NCBI RefSeq assembly: GCF_026930145.1
Contig: NZ_JANHOJ010000003.1
Location: 1 to 64,000 of the forward strand
Direction: 5' to 3'
Origin: Bartonella sp. A05
Lineage (GTDB): Bacteria; Pseudomonadota; Alphaproteobacteria; Rhizobiales; Rhizobiaceae
DNA: 64,000 nt
Shown one piece after another: positions 46,465-56,450 of this stretch. The notes beneath the pieces were generated by a model, which was given only the letters and a program-made list of their open reading frames with translations, was not told the DNA's origin and searched no databases. How positions within the stretch are numbered: the first letter of the stretch is position 1; each line of letters starts with the position of its first letter. The translations under genes and the position numbers were made by a program.

Positions 46465-48327
46465 TTATGCTTTGAAATTTTCTTGTAGACTTTTAAATAG
46501 CTTTATCCATCTATTTTCAAAGTCACTAGTTATTTTTCCTTTTAAAATTTTCCTTACTTCTTGGCTGATTTTTACTTTCCAGTCATCTCCATAACTGACA
46601 TCATTGCTCTTAGCAAAACCTTCTAATTGAGGCAGAATTGGAACAGTATTATCGATCTCATCAACTTTTTTAGTATCCGTATTAGAAGTAAACAATAAAT
46701 TAAAACTATCTATGATTAATTTAGTAGGAATCAAATCTTCAACTTCTGAGCCATTTTTTTCTGTAAATGTATCTGTTTCAAGGATTTTATTTTCTTCACT
46801 CTTGTAAAGTCCTTGTTTCAAGCTGTTTTGACATTTCCTTCCACCATCATCAGAATCAAAGAGACAAATCGGCAAGCTACCGGTATTGCTGCTAACAATT
46901 GAAGAAAAAAATTTTACATTTTTTGCCCCTCCAGCTGGCATAAAAAACAGCCCTCTTTTAAATTTAATTTTTTTTCTTTCAATCAAATAATTTTGTATCA
47001 TCATAAGATAAATTTGATCAGACATGCCCTCAATGATTATGACATCGCACCCCATAAAAAGATTCAACGCAGTTCTCATGCCAATAGCTGCGTTGACAGG
47101 CTGGATAGCTATCATTTTTTTATTTTTACTGCTTATATTTTCACTCACATCGCTTATATCATTATGTATTTTAGTCCAGCCTTTTTCATCAGTATAGGCA
47201 GCTCGAACTCTATCAAGATTATTATGATCGACGAGAAACGGCAGATGCGTTGTGTAAATAAGTTGATTTTTTTCTGAAAGCTTTCCCAAAAATTTAACTA
47301 AATCTGCTTGTGTATTAGGGTGAAGGTTTAAACCTGGTTCATCAAGCAGCAATATACAATTTTGGTGGCTATCTTTACTTTCCGCCCAAAAAATAAGAAA
47401 AAAGCTGAAAAACCACTGTAATCCTCCACTTCTTAAGTCCAACTCGAGAGCTGTTTTCTGTTTGCTATCCTTAACTGACAATGACAAAATTCCCTCATTC
47501 ACACGGAAACTGAAGGTATACTGCCCTTGATCCCACCATTCATTAAATTGCTTAGCTAATTCCCACTCTGCATCACCAAGCATAGATCCAAGCTCTTTTT
47601 GAGTATTAGGCATCAACATTTCATCTACATTTAAGTTTAAAAGTTGGCAGAAAACTTTAAGTGTGCGGGCTTGTATTCTCTCCTTCAGAGGATATTTATG
47701 CCAAGATTCAATATTCTTTAGAGTTTCTTTCACGCTAGAAAGGCTCAGTTCAGAGTCAAGATTTCCATATTCAGAATGGTAAATGATTTTAGGAATGCGT
47801 TCACATATTTCATTAAAAAGCTCCGTTCCAATGGATTCTTTTAGATCATTTGAAGTTTCTTTACCTTCATCATTAGAAGAATGAATATAGAAAGTGCCAT
47901 TATAATCTTTTTTTATCAGTAAAAATTTTTCTAAAGCAATTTCATTAGGCTTCTTTTCTTCTGTATTTTCTTCGCTTTGCTCGGTTTTATCTGCCTTCAA
48001 AAAGTCTTCATATTTTTTCTTAAAATCCTCCAATTCCTCATCGGTTACTTTAAAGAGAACTTCAATAAACGGTTCTTTTTTATAACTACCATCTTTATAC
48101 CCATCATTGTCCTTCTTCTTTTTTAAATACTCATCTCTTGGATAATCCTGAAAAATATTAATTGTTATTGAATCATCAGCTGGATTGAATTTCCAAAGCG
48201 ACAAAAGAAGATTTGTTTTACCTGATTCATTAGCACCAACTAAACACGTCAAGTGACGATCTATTTCAATCCAATCTGTTTCTTTAACAGATCTAAATTT
48301 ATTAACTTTATACTTCAATAAAAGCAT
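46465..48327 (-). CDS. OLD-family ATP-dependent endonuclease (ABC ATPase plus TOPRIM)
   Basis: 620 residues. A RecF/SMC-like ATPase head has Walker A GANESGKTN (31-39), an ABC-like signature SGG near 300 and Walker B LLLDEPGLNLH near 330. A C-terminal TOPRIM nuclease shows the acidic motif IIEGMSD near 430 and LFDSDDGG near 490. P2 Old and relatives exclude other phages. No UvrD-like helicase gene is adjacent, so it resembles stand-alone class 1 OLD rather than a Gabija pair. It sits at the junction of late genes and cargo and is fully open. Confidence 0.88.
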   Translation of the reverse strand: MLLLKYKVNKFRSVKETDWIEIDRHLTCLVGANESGKTNLLLSLWKFNPADDSITINIFQDYPRDEYLKKKKDNDGYKDGSYKKEPFIEVLFKVTDEELEDFKKKYEDFLKADKTEQSEENTEEKKPNEIALEKFLLIKKDYNGTFYIHSSNDEGKETSNDLKESIGTELFNEICERIPKIIYHSEYGNLDSELSLSSVKETLKNIESWHKYPLKERIQARTLKVFCQLLNLNVDEMLMPNTQKELGSMLGDAEWELAKQFNEWWDQGQYTFSFRVNEGILSLSVKDSKQKTALELDLRSGGLQWFFSFFLIFWAESKDSHQNCILLLDEPGLNLHPNTQADLVKFLGKLSEKNQLIYTTHLPFLVDHNNLDRVRAAYTDEKGWTKIHNDISDVSENISSKNKKMIAIQPVNAAIGMRTALNLFMGCDVIIIEGMSDQIYLMMIQNYLIERKKIKFKRGLFFMPAGGAKNVKFFSSIVSSNTGSLPICLFDSDDGGRKCQNSLKQGLYKSEENKILETDTFTEKNGSEVEDLIPTKLIIDSFNLLFTSNTDTKKVDEIDNTVPILPQLEGFAKSNDVSYGDDWKVKISQEVRKILKGKITSDFENRWIKLFKSLQENFKA

Positions 48328-48664
48328 TACAAAATCGCCAATGTTAAATTCATATCGCCTTCAGTACTGTTTGAGCTTTTCTCTATTTTATACAAAAGCA
48401 GAATGTCAACATATAATGATAACAATATTAACACATAACAATCAAAAATAAGATTTTATCATTACATGGAGTAGAAACCCATTCCCAAAACCGCTGAAAA
48501 ACAGCTTATCGTCTAGCTTAAAAATAAAAATTTATAGGATTTGAAGAAATATTATAGCGTTTCCAAAAGATATAATTTGTTTTTTAAGTAGAGATAAATT
48601 CTCTACTCTTTATTCACTATCCTACAAACAAAACACATTGTAACGTTTCATAGCGCATCTTTTC
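48328..48664. other. Intergenic stretch after the 179-residue phage gene
   Basis: 337 AT-rich bases between the OLD gene's start and the next minus-strand gene. It should hold the OLD promoter. No ORF or RNA structure recognised. Confidence 0.3.
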
Positions 48665-49204
48665 CTATTTCCCGAAAAAATGCTTATGAAGCGCATTAAG
48701 GACAATACGCAATGAATTAACAAGATGCGGCAATGACTGATCTTCTATGACAATATATTGTAGTGCAGCATAAAAGTTATACTGTCTATAAAGACCCTGT
48801 GTCTCTTTTACGATTTCTTGCAGATCCAAAAACTGTTCTTTTACAAACTCAATCCACTTTTCTCTTGCATCGCTATCAGAAGTCACAGGCATTTCATCGT
48901 AAATCGCACTAGGAAAACCTTTTGCACACAAGTAATTATTTCTTATTTGCAAATATCGTTGCGCAGCATCATACTGATCTTGCGTGAGAGCACCTTGCAA
49001 ATAAAGCCGCCCAACATAAGAACCAGACAGTGGATTTTTTGCTTCTTCCACAGTCAAACCAAAGTGCTTAACACGCATTTCTATAGCCAATTTATCAACC
49101 GGCTCACGAGGTGCTTTTGCACGTGAAATACGTCCATTTGGCTCTCTTGTACACCCATTAATCCGTGGTCGTCCACGTTTTGCATGTTTTTTTCTTTTTG
49201 CCAT
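48665..49204 (-). CDS. Basic phage protein of unknown function
   Basis: 179 residues from MAKRKKHAKRGRP (ATG at 49204; the longer start at 49264 adds an unlikely leader). A Lys/Arg-rich N-terminus (GRPRINGCTREPNGRISRAK) is followed by a helical domain (YLQGALTQDQYDAAQRYLQI). Such proteins commonly lie beside terminase or portal genes in podoviruses, so this may belong with the foreign portal remnant at 50111. Function unknown. Confidence 0.6.
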   Translation of the reverse strand: MAKRKKHAKRGRPRINGCTREPNGRISRAKAPREPVDKLAIEMRVKHFGLTVEEAKNPLSGSYVGRLYLQGALTQDQYDAAQRYLQIRNNYLCAKGFPSAIYDEMPVTSDSDAREKWIEFVKEQFLDLQEIVKETQGLYRQYNFYAALQYIVIEDQSLPHLVNSLRIVLNALHKHFFGK

Positions 49205-49513
49205 ATCTTTCCCCCCCTGCCATTCATGTAGACTCATCCTCATACCCTTTTTCGAGGGCATCATTAGTCATTGATCTATGATGGATAATTAAACTGGATA
49301 CATAAGTTTAAGAACAATTTTTACTTGCGTTTATAATAACACAAATTTCCTATGTTTCAAAAAAGAATTATATATAACTTATTGAGAAATCACATTATTT
49401 TCTAAAATACATCAAGCATTCGCAGGCTTTCTCATAGCAATTCTTTGCCCACGCTTTACCCATCTATATCTTTGAATAACCCACAACAGAAGAAAAATAT
49501 AATGAGGTTCAAT

Positions 49514-49783
49514 TCATTGAAATAAATCAGAATGGCTGCCCGTACGCTCAAAGCGTATTTGATTATCATTAATTTTGTAAATTAAAAGCCAATCTGGCTC
49601 AATATGTACATCTCAAAAACTGCTCCAATTCCCCTTCAGAGGGTGATCGTTATAATGTAAAGGCAAAGGCTTCCCCTCTATAAGTAACTACATTACTTTT
49701 TTGATTTTCTCTAAATCCTTGCCACGTCTTTTAATAATTTTAATGTCTCGTTTAAATTGATTGGAACGAATTATTTCAAACAT
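49514..49783 (-). pseudogene. YafQ/RelE-family toxin, two in-frame stops
   Basis: A 90-codon frame from ATG 49783 to TGA 49514-49516 reads FEIIRSNQFKRDIKIIKRRG, then KPLPLHYNDHPLKGNW and HIEPDWLLIYKINDNQIRFE and ends RTGSHSDLFQ, the YafQ signature including the HIEPDWLLIY and GSHSDLF motifs. TAG at 49688-49690 and TGA at 49613-49615 (where the family has Arg) kill it. It has no frameshift, so decay is recent. Confidence 0.85.
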
Positions 49784-49870
49784 TAGATCCCCAAATCACG
49801 AAATAAATCCTCCATATCTTTTGCAACGTACACATCTTCACCTTTTTAAAGGCAATCGCGTTAGTTTATT
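49783..49870 (-). pseudogene. Remnant of the cognate antitoxin (DinJ/RelB C-terminus)
   Basis: Reading KGEDVYVAKDMEDLFRDLGI up to a TAA that overlaps the toxin ATG (TAATG), preceded out of frame by LNKLTRLPLK. This looks like the C-terminal toxin-binding tail of a RelB/DinJ-type antitoxin with a one-base shift; the N-terminal DNA-binding part is gone. Confidence 0.55.
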
Positions 49871-50110
49871 TAAATCGTTGTGGATAATATATAATAAATC
49901 AAAATATAACTAAAAATATCTTGTATAATATATAATGTATTATTGATAAGCAATATCAATGTCATAGCATTAATAGCTATATAATACATGCATACATTAC
50001 TCTAGCGAGTAATAACAGCAGTATACACCAACATCAGCCATAATAGCACTATTGTTAACACAATGTAGTTATTAAGTTAATATTATATAACAAATACTTG
50101 GATAAAATAT
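49871..50110. other. AT-rich leader of the portal remnant
   Basis: 240 bases of very AT-rich DNA with many TATA-like steps and one perfect DnaA-box-like nonamer (TGTGGATAA, 49879-49887). No gene is visible; promoter content is likely but unassigned. Confidence 0.3.
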
Positions 50111-51528
50111 ATGAATAATACTTTATTTGAAGAACTTAAATATTGGTATGAACAAGATATTAAGCATGTAAAAGAATGGCGAAAGAGAGCACATGAAGAT
50201 TTTGCTTTTTACAACGGTGATCAGTGGGATGCCAAGTCGTTAGGGAAACACGTGCCTCTTGCACCACTGAATAATCGTGTTAAGCCGATTGTAGATGCTG
50301 TTGTTAATTTTGAGCGCGCAAATAAGAGGGAAGTCCAGTTATTACCATATAGAAAAGGACCTGCTAAGCCAGATGAATTGCTTACAGGAGCAGTCGAATA
50401 TTTTAGAAAGAAAGCTAATGCAGAATCTGCCGAAATTGAAGCTTTTAAAGACTGTGTTATTTGTGGAATGGGGTGGATAGATACACGAGTTGATGATAAC
50501 AACCAAGATAAAAAATTAGTTGTAACACGTTTAGATCCATTGAAAATGGTATGGGATCATTATGCTGGAGAGACAGATTTAAAGGATGCGCAACGTTTAT
50601 GGTATGTTGACCGAAAACCACTTGAAGTTGTTAAGAATATGTTTCCTGGTGTGAATGAAGCAGAATTGGACGCAGATTGGGCATACGATGGAATATCTGA
50701 TAGCTCTGTTTATAATGATGAACGTATGGTTACGCTTGTAGAATGCCGTTGGTTTAAAGAAGAAATTTATTATAGAGGCAAAGATCCGGAAACTGGTCAA
50801 GATCACGATTATACGGAAGAAGAGTTCAAAAAACTTCAAAAAAAAATACCTGGAATTTCAGGACAAAAATATGAAAAAGAAATCATACAAAGAGCTTTTT
50901 TGGGGAAAAGAATCTTGCGTGAAATAGATAGCCCACTAATTCCTGCAGGACGATTAGGCTGGGAATGCATCACAGGATACAATTTCAGAATCCCGCAAAA
51001 CTCATATGATAGCATTATTGAATTCCGTGGCATTGTTCATAATATAAAAGATGTGCAGAGAGCTTTGAATGAATCATTCAGTCACATTATCGTCGGTAAT
51101 AATCAACAGGTTGAAGGGAAATCACTATTCGAAGAAATGTACAACAAAATCTATGAAGTGTCTGGCTTATCACAAGCCTTTGTGGAAGGCCAATGGTGTC
51201 AGTCTTCAATCAATGGTCTCTATCAGTTTTGGGATTCACTAAAGATATATCGAAAAAGACAAAGTGAAATAATATTACATCTGATACAAAATTATCTTGC
51301 TGATGGTCGATTAGTACATATTTCTGGAAAGGACGTTTCATTAAAGCGTGAAGATGTAACGAATGTTGAGTATAAGATTTATGTTGTTGATTCACCTACG
51401 AGCTAAATGAGAAAAATCGGCAATTTAGCGTTATTAAGCCATTTCTACAGCAGATGGAAGAGTTTTTGCCTCAAGATTCCATGAAAAAATTGTATAATTA
51501 CTTTACCACAGGTAATTCTGAAATGTAA
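50111..51528 (+). pseudogene. Podovirus-type portal protein remnant
   Basis: The open frame 50111-51406 (431 codons) begins FEELKYWYEQDIKHVKEWRK and contains GDQWDAKSLGKHVPLAPLNN and YNFRIPQNSYDSIIEFRGIV, typical of P22-like portals, which are normally ~700 residues. The reading frame then shifts at about 51402 and continues ELNEKNRQFSVIKPFLQQME to a TAA at 51526-51528. The centre appears internally deleted after EEMYNKIYEVSGLSQAFVEG. It is unrelated to the lambda-like portal of this prophage and marks a second, foreign phage. Confidence 0.75.
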
Positions 51529-52266
51529 TACTAATCCTGTATAGTGAATTAGGCTACATGCCGTCTTAAAGGATTGATACATATTACGCGTGCTTGCGCT
51601 GGTTACTTGTTTCACCTTTTCTCTAATAGTTACAGATGAGGCATCATAATGAAACCAGCGCTCTAGCCATACTATTTATTGGTAGTCTGAAAATTGCTGA
51701 TAAATTAATAAAAAGAATTGACTACTGTCATTCATGATACTTAAACTCTAAATAAGTTTCACTAAAATCAACCGCCCCAAATTTAGGGGCGTTAAGCTCT
51801 TCAGACATTTCTTGCACGCATAACGTGGTCATGCCGTTTACCACACAACTTAGCAATTTCGATGCTAAACATTGTCTGAACCATCGCCCACCATCAACCG
51901 TACTTTTTGTATCTTCTATGAGAGTATTCATCCTCATATTTTCTGTATAATTAGACGTTTTCTATTGACACTCCGGAGAGTATCGGACGTTAACAAACAT
52001 GGTAGTAAATCCATCGTTATGCTTTTCTCATAAGGATGGTGTACTGTATAACCATACTCGACAAGTTTATTGCGCCGTTAGAAATTATAGGACAAATTTT
52101 ACTAAATGGTAACATGGCAAGCTATAATGATCCAGATAAACAAAAAATTGCTGAAAGCAAGCAGATATTCTAGCAAGTTATCATCAATAATTTGTCGATG
52201 AACAAAAATTTGGAATGCCTAAAAGGCGCTTTATTTCTATTTTGGGAGTGTTAGGAGAACATATCA
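51529..52266. other. Degenerate stretch before the GHKL gene
   Basis: 738 bases without a convincing gene. Short fragments are suggestive of decayed coding DNA (a plus-strand ALAILFIGSLKIADKLIKRI near 51663-51730; a 69-codon minus frame 51728-51937), but none matches a family I know. The last ~20 bases form the ribosome-binding site TAGGAGA of the next gene. Confidence 0.4.
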
Positions 52267-54399
52267 ATGAAAAATCAAAAAACACCCTTGATAAATTTAA
52301 AAGGTGCGATGGATCTGATTAAAAAATCAAAATATCCTTTAACACCTCTTTACGAAGCGATGACTAATTCTTTAGAAGCTATTGCTCAAAGGCAGCGTGA
52401 TGAAACTGAACCCAGCGAAATTACAGTAAAATTACATTTCACGGGTTTATTGGAGCAAGTTAAAGAAATCTCAAAAATAGAAATCATCGATAATGGTATT
52501 GGCTTTACCGATGAAAATTATGCAAGATTTATCGAGTTTTTTGATAAAAGCAAAGGATATAACAATCGTGGTTCAGGGAGATTACAATATCTACACAGAT
52601 TTAAAAAAATAGATGTTTATAGCATTTATCTTAAAAATGATTCAAAATATGAACGTCGATTTTCCTTCAGCTTAGATAAATTAATTTATGATGAATCTGA
52701 TACTGAAATTACTACCGATAGAGCTCTTCTAACTAAGGTTATATTGTCTGGATGCCTAGCCGAAGGTAAAGAAAAAGCTTTTTTTGATAACCTAACAATA
52801 GACGATCTTTTAAAAGATATTGTCAGGCATTTTTTGTTACGATTTTATCTAGATAGCCAAAAAGAACAATTAAATGTACCTCTTATTAATATAGAATTCA
52901 TCAAAAATAACACAGAAATTGAGACAAAAACACTGAATCCTAAAAACTTACCTACGCCTTCAAACAACGGAGATATTGAAATAGCATATCTGAAACTAAA
53001 AAATGCTAAGACAGATGATATTGAATGGGAAAAAGTTAAAGATAAATATGAAATTATAAAATGGGCACACTTTAAACTTCCAGAAGCTGAACTTGAACAA
53101 AATGGTGTCTATTTATGCAGTAAAGATATCCCCGTACAATTATTAAACTTTAAAGAAATAAAAAAGAAAGAAAGCATTAACGAATTCAGGTATCTAACGG
53201 CCTTTTATGGAGACGTATTAGATCGATCTGAAAATGTAAGCGATACAGTTGATAGTTTTCAATTCCCCTATCAACAAAAAGTAGAAGATTCTGCTAAAAC
53301 AGACCTATTTTTTGATGAAAAGGCGGAATATATTTTTATGAATAATATCGAGGAAAAAATAAATGAAGTTATTCCTACGATTTATAAGGATATCTTTGAT
53401 CTTCAAAAAGAAAAAAACAAAAATGTCGAAAGCATTGCAAAAGCGCATGGCATATCAGTGAAGATTGCCTCCCAGATCAATACCAACCTGACTGATGATG
53501 AAAAAACAATTACTAAAAAAATATATGCTCAACAGTCTAATTTATTGGCTGAAAAAGGATATCAAGTAAAAAAACTATACGAAAGTTTAAATCAATTGAA
53601 TCCAATTTCTGAAAATTACCAGAATGAATTAAAGAAAAAAGCTATTGAGCTTTCTGAGCTAATAGAAAATCAAAACAAAGAAGAATTAAGTCGTTATATT
53701 ATTCGAAGAGATATGGTGGCTGATATATTGAAAAAAATTCTCGCCGGAGAACTTGAATGTCAAACACAGAAAATAGAAAAAGTCAGACAAGATAAAGAAG
53801 GATTGATACACGACTTAATTTTTAAACGTAAAAGCAAAAACTCTCATGATGGGTTAAATGATCTGTGGATTTTGAATGAAGAGTTTTTACATTTTTCGGG
53901 CTGTTCAGAGTTAAGATTGAATCAGATAAAAGATCACACTGGAGAAAATCTTTTAAAGCCTATTCCAGAGGAAACAATCAATCACTTAGGCATTAAAGTA
54001 AATAGAAGACCTGATATATTTCTTTTTGCAGAAGAAGGAAAATGTGTTCTAGTTGAGTTCAAGGCTCCAGATGTTGATTTAACAGATCACTTAAATCAAA
54101 TGACAAAATACTGTAATTTAATTGCAAATTACAGCGTTCGTAAATTTGATAAGTTTTATTGTTATTTAATCGGAGAGGAAATAAAAGCTGTTCCTGATCT
54201 TCCTGGAGACTATGAGAAAACCGTGAATGGTGATTGGCTAAGAGCAAATGTACCAATAAAATCATTTGATGAAAATCGCAATACTATTGCAACACATCAA
54301 ATTGAAATAATCAAATTGTCGTCGATATATTCAAGAGCACACAGAAGAAACAGAAGTTTTGCTGAAAAATTGGGACTGCCAGACTTACTTACCAAATAA
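52267..54399 (+). CDS. GHKL ATPase fused to a PD-(D/E)XK-like nuclease domain, putative anti-phage effector
   Basis: 710 residues. The N-terminal Hsp90/MutL-type ATPase has the N-box LYEAMTNSLEAIAQR (about 29-43), G1 IDNGIGF (74-80) and G2 GSGRLQYL (102-109). A long middle region with coiled-coil-like helices (410-510) leads to a C-terminal restriction-endonuclease-like core RRPDIFLFAEEGKCVLVEFK followed by AP (about 580-602), i.e. D-x(n)-E-x-K, and QMTKYCNLIANY. An ATP-gated nuclease is inferred. It is on the plus strand, alone, in prophage cargo, with its own RBS (TAGGAGA). Related single-gene GHKL defence proteins (e.g. Tiamat, from memory) exist; the family is not certain. Confidence 0.75.
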   Translation: MKNQKTPLINLKGAMDLIKKSKYPLTPLYEAMTNSLEAIAQRQRDETEPSEITVKLHFTGLLEQVKEISKIEIIDNGIGFTDENYARFIEFFDKSKGYNNRGSGRLQYLHRFKKIDVYSIYLKNDSKYERRFSFSLDKLIYDESDTEITTDRALLTKVILSGCLAEGKEKAFFDNLTIDDLLKDIVRHFLLRFYLDSQKEQLNVPLINIEFIKNNTEIETKTLNPKNLPTPSNNGDIEIAYLKLKNAKTDDIEWEKVKDKYEIIKWAHFKLPEAELEQNGVYLCSKDIPVQLLNFKEIKKKESINEFRYLTAFYGDVLDRSENVSDTVDSFQFPYQQKVEDSAKTDLFFDEKAEYIFMNNIEEKINEVIPTIYKDIFDLQKEKNKNVESIAKAHGISVKIASQINTNLTDDEKTITKKIYAQQSNLLAEKGYQVKKLYESLNQLNPISENYQNELKKKAIELSELIENQNKEELSRYIIRRDMVADILKKILAGELECQTQKIEKVRQDKEGLIHDLIFKRKSKNSHDGLNDLWILNEEFLHFSGCSELRLNQIKDHTGENLLKPIPEETINHLGIKVNRRPDIFLFAEEGKCVLVEFKAPDVDLTDHLNQMTKYCNLIANYSVRKFDKFYCYLIGEEIKAVPDLPGDYEKTVNGDWLRANVPIKSFDENRNTIATHQIEIIKLSSIYSRAHRRNRSFAEKLGLPDLLTK

Positions 54400-54414
54400 T
54401 AATAAGGCTAAAAC

Positions 54415-54500
54415 TTAAGCATGGGTTAGAGATTCCGCTTTTCTGCGTTGGACAAGTCCTTTAAGCTTCCGAAAACCACCCCAAGCCTAGAGCATGAATG
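54415..54500 (-). pseudogene. Fragment of a second phage endolysin C-terminus
   Basis: About 25 codons read AWGGFRKLKGLVQRRKAE and end SLTHA-stop, equivalent to GGKRLKGLVNRRAAEAG of the intact endolysin at 21158. An in-frame TAG lies just upstream, and nothing more of the gene remains. It is a relic of another phage in the cargo region. Confidence 0.6.
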
Positions 54501-54775
54501 TTTAGAAGCACTTTAACTGTTGTTAATCTCCTTGATGAGAGGCTCAAGATTCAGCACTATGCTTGGAACTTTATCTCTACAAATCTAGGCTTCCACTTGC
54601 GTCTTGGTACTAAAATCAACCTTTTCAGGCACATTATAATACTGACAACTAAAATCAAAAAACTTTAAATTACACTGTAGGGTATGTTTATGTAAATTTA
54701 AACGCACATCTAATCACAAAATGATAAGTTATTTGCCATTTTTCTTTAGTGTAAAAAATCACTCAAGCTGTTTAG

Positions 54776-55277
54776 TCAGATTGATTTTCGAAAGCATTTA
54801 ACCCAATCTTTGTTTTTTTTAAGCATTTGTACAAGCTCGTCCCATTTTTCAGCAGAAACAGGCTCTTCTTTCGGCTTCATCTCTGGTCTATCGAGTTCTT
54901 TGAATATCCTTTCAACTGTAGATCGAATATCGTCTTCAAGCTTTTTGCAATAAAGTAGGAGATCTGGAGAAGCAGGCATAAACGTTGTCGACAAACCTTC
55001 TGCTTCTCCTTTCATCACGTTCCTTGTTACGGTTTTAATTGCCCAACGGCTTAAACCACCAAGAGAAAAAATAGGCAACCGCTGTGGCTTTTTCATCTTC
55101 TCTAGGTTGGCTTTTAAGCCCACCAGAAAGCATGAGAAACATAGCTTTTATTTCTTCCTCAGAAGCTTTTTCATCAAGCTTTTGCAAAACTTCATTGCCC
55201 AACGAGATAATTCTCTCCGCTTCTGCAAGGGATGGTTTTTTGCCCGTTAGCCAATGGAATGGAGGTGCTTTCATCAT
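54776..55277 (-). pseudogene. Phage protein of unknown function, frameshifted at an A-run
   Basis: Two overlapping frames form one gene: MMKAPPFHWLTGKKPSLAEA and EEIKAMFLMLSGGLK, then in the next frame ANLEKMKKPQRLPIFSLGGL and KTVTRNVMKGEAEGLSTTFM to 54776. Deleting one A from AAAA (about 55111-55114) makes a continuous 166-residue protein. Such genes follow DUF1376 replication proteins in Bartonella-type prophages. It overlaps the upstream gene by about 85 bases. Confidence 0.7.
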
Positions 55278-56334
55278 CCTCGAATAGAAATCTGTACGGA
55301 CTGTCTGAATTTTTGATATCGGACATGTATTGTGCAATTCGATAAGCACGGCCACGTTGTTGTTCTGTGTTCTCAATGATCGATTTTCCATACCGTTTCT
55401 CTTTTTCTAATCTTTCTTTTTTCTTGGCTAGGGTTCCATACTGGCTTGTAACCCAATTGTACCAAGTTCTTTGCCAATTCGTTTTGGTCGCATCCTTCCC
55501 TGATTTTGCTAGCCAAAAATTTTTGAACCGTTCACACTCGAACAGCGCTTCATCATGCGTTAATCCTTGATCGATTGCGTATTGCAAATTAGGTTCAAAA
55601 TCAGCTGGCAAACGGTGGCCCCTGTCTGTTCTTGCCTTTTTCACAGGTTTTGTTTTTGAAAAAATTGACTTGCAATCAGGCTCAGAAGCAATTTTCTCAT
55701 AAGCTTTGCTACCGTTTTGCAAAGCACAGTTTTGTGAAACCTGTTGCTGCTCGGTATGTGAAGGTAACACTACCTCAGGTTCATATTGCTTTGAACTCGA
55801 TCGCTCTTTGTGGGCATTGTCTCCCCTTGCGTCAGTAAGGGGGGGACTAACTACGATAGTAGTTAGGGGGGATATATTATTACTGTTATTGTTAATGTGC
55901 ATATTTTTGCATTGCATTTGCATTGTACTTGCATTGCAAATTTCTACATTTGCATCAGATTCAGTTGTGCAAGTATTTGATTTACTTTGCTTTTCCCATC
56001 TTGCTTTTGCAGCTTCTGATCTTTTTTGAGAAATTTCGTTTGCTTTGTCGCTTGCATTTATAATTTCTTCTGAAACTTTTTCATTCCACAAAAAATTTTC
56101 CGATAAAAGAATTTTCTTCTTTCTGATGAGAAATTCTATCGTATTTTTAAATGTCTTTAATGAGTAGCCACATATACGTGCTAATATCTCCGAGTCATTT
56201 TCAATGGGCTTGCCATTTTCATACATGAGACAAACAAGAGTGAAATACACACCCTTTTGAGTTCCAGTCATCCCGTTAGTTGCTAAAAGCCATTTGCTGG
56301 GAAAAAACCTAATCCACGGCAATGTATTAGACAT
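55192..56334 (-). CDS. DUF1376-type phage replication protein
   Basis: 380 residues. The N-terminal winged-helix-like DUF1376 domain (LPWIRFFPSKWLLATNGMTG, FTLVCLMYENGKPIENDSEI) is typical of phage primosomal/replication-initiation proteins. A polar, low-complexity linker follows (residues ~120-230), then a C-terminal region YAIDQGLTHDEALFECERFK, NWQRTWYNWVTSQYG similar to replisome-organiser tails. It probably acts with the RuvC-like gene just upstream. Confidence 0.75.
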   Translation of the reverse strand: MSNTLPWIRFFPSKWLLATNGMTGTQKGVYFTLVCLMYENGKPIENDSEILARICGYSLKTFKNTIEFLIRKKKILLSENFLWNEKVSEEIINASDKANEISQKRSEAAKARWEKQSKSNTCTTESDANVEICNASTMQMQCKNMHINNNSNNISPLTTIVVSPPLTDARGDNAHKERSSSKQYEPEVVLPSHTEQQQVSQNCALQNGSKAYEKIASEPDCKSIFSKTKPVKKARTDRGHRLPADFEPNLQYAIDQGLTHDEALFECERFKNFWLAKSGKDATKTNWQRTWYNWVTSQYGTLAKKKERLEKEKRYGKSIIENTEQQRGRAYRIAQYMSDIKNSDSPYRFLFEDDESTSIPLANGQKTIPCRSGENYLVGQ

Positions 56335-56450
56335 CTCTTCTCCTCCCCTTTATTCGTTTACTGTGTCTTGATGAAAATTTGCATGCAATAGTTTATCTAT
56401 TCTTCAACTTGTGAATTCCATTCGGTATAAAAAAACGAACCCACGGTAAT

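Noticed and set aside
49879-49887. Perfect DnaA-box-like nonamer, possible replication origin.
   Set aside because: A single copy without clustered boxes or iterons in AT-rich DNA is expected by chance.
51728-51937. 69-codon minus-strand ORF before the GHKL gene.
   Set aside because: No recognised motif, no ribosome-binding site, and it sits in decayed DNA; treated as part of the degenerate stretch.
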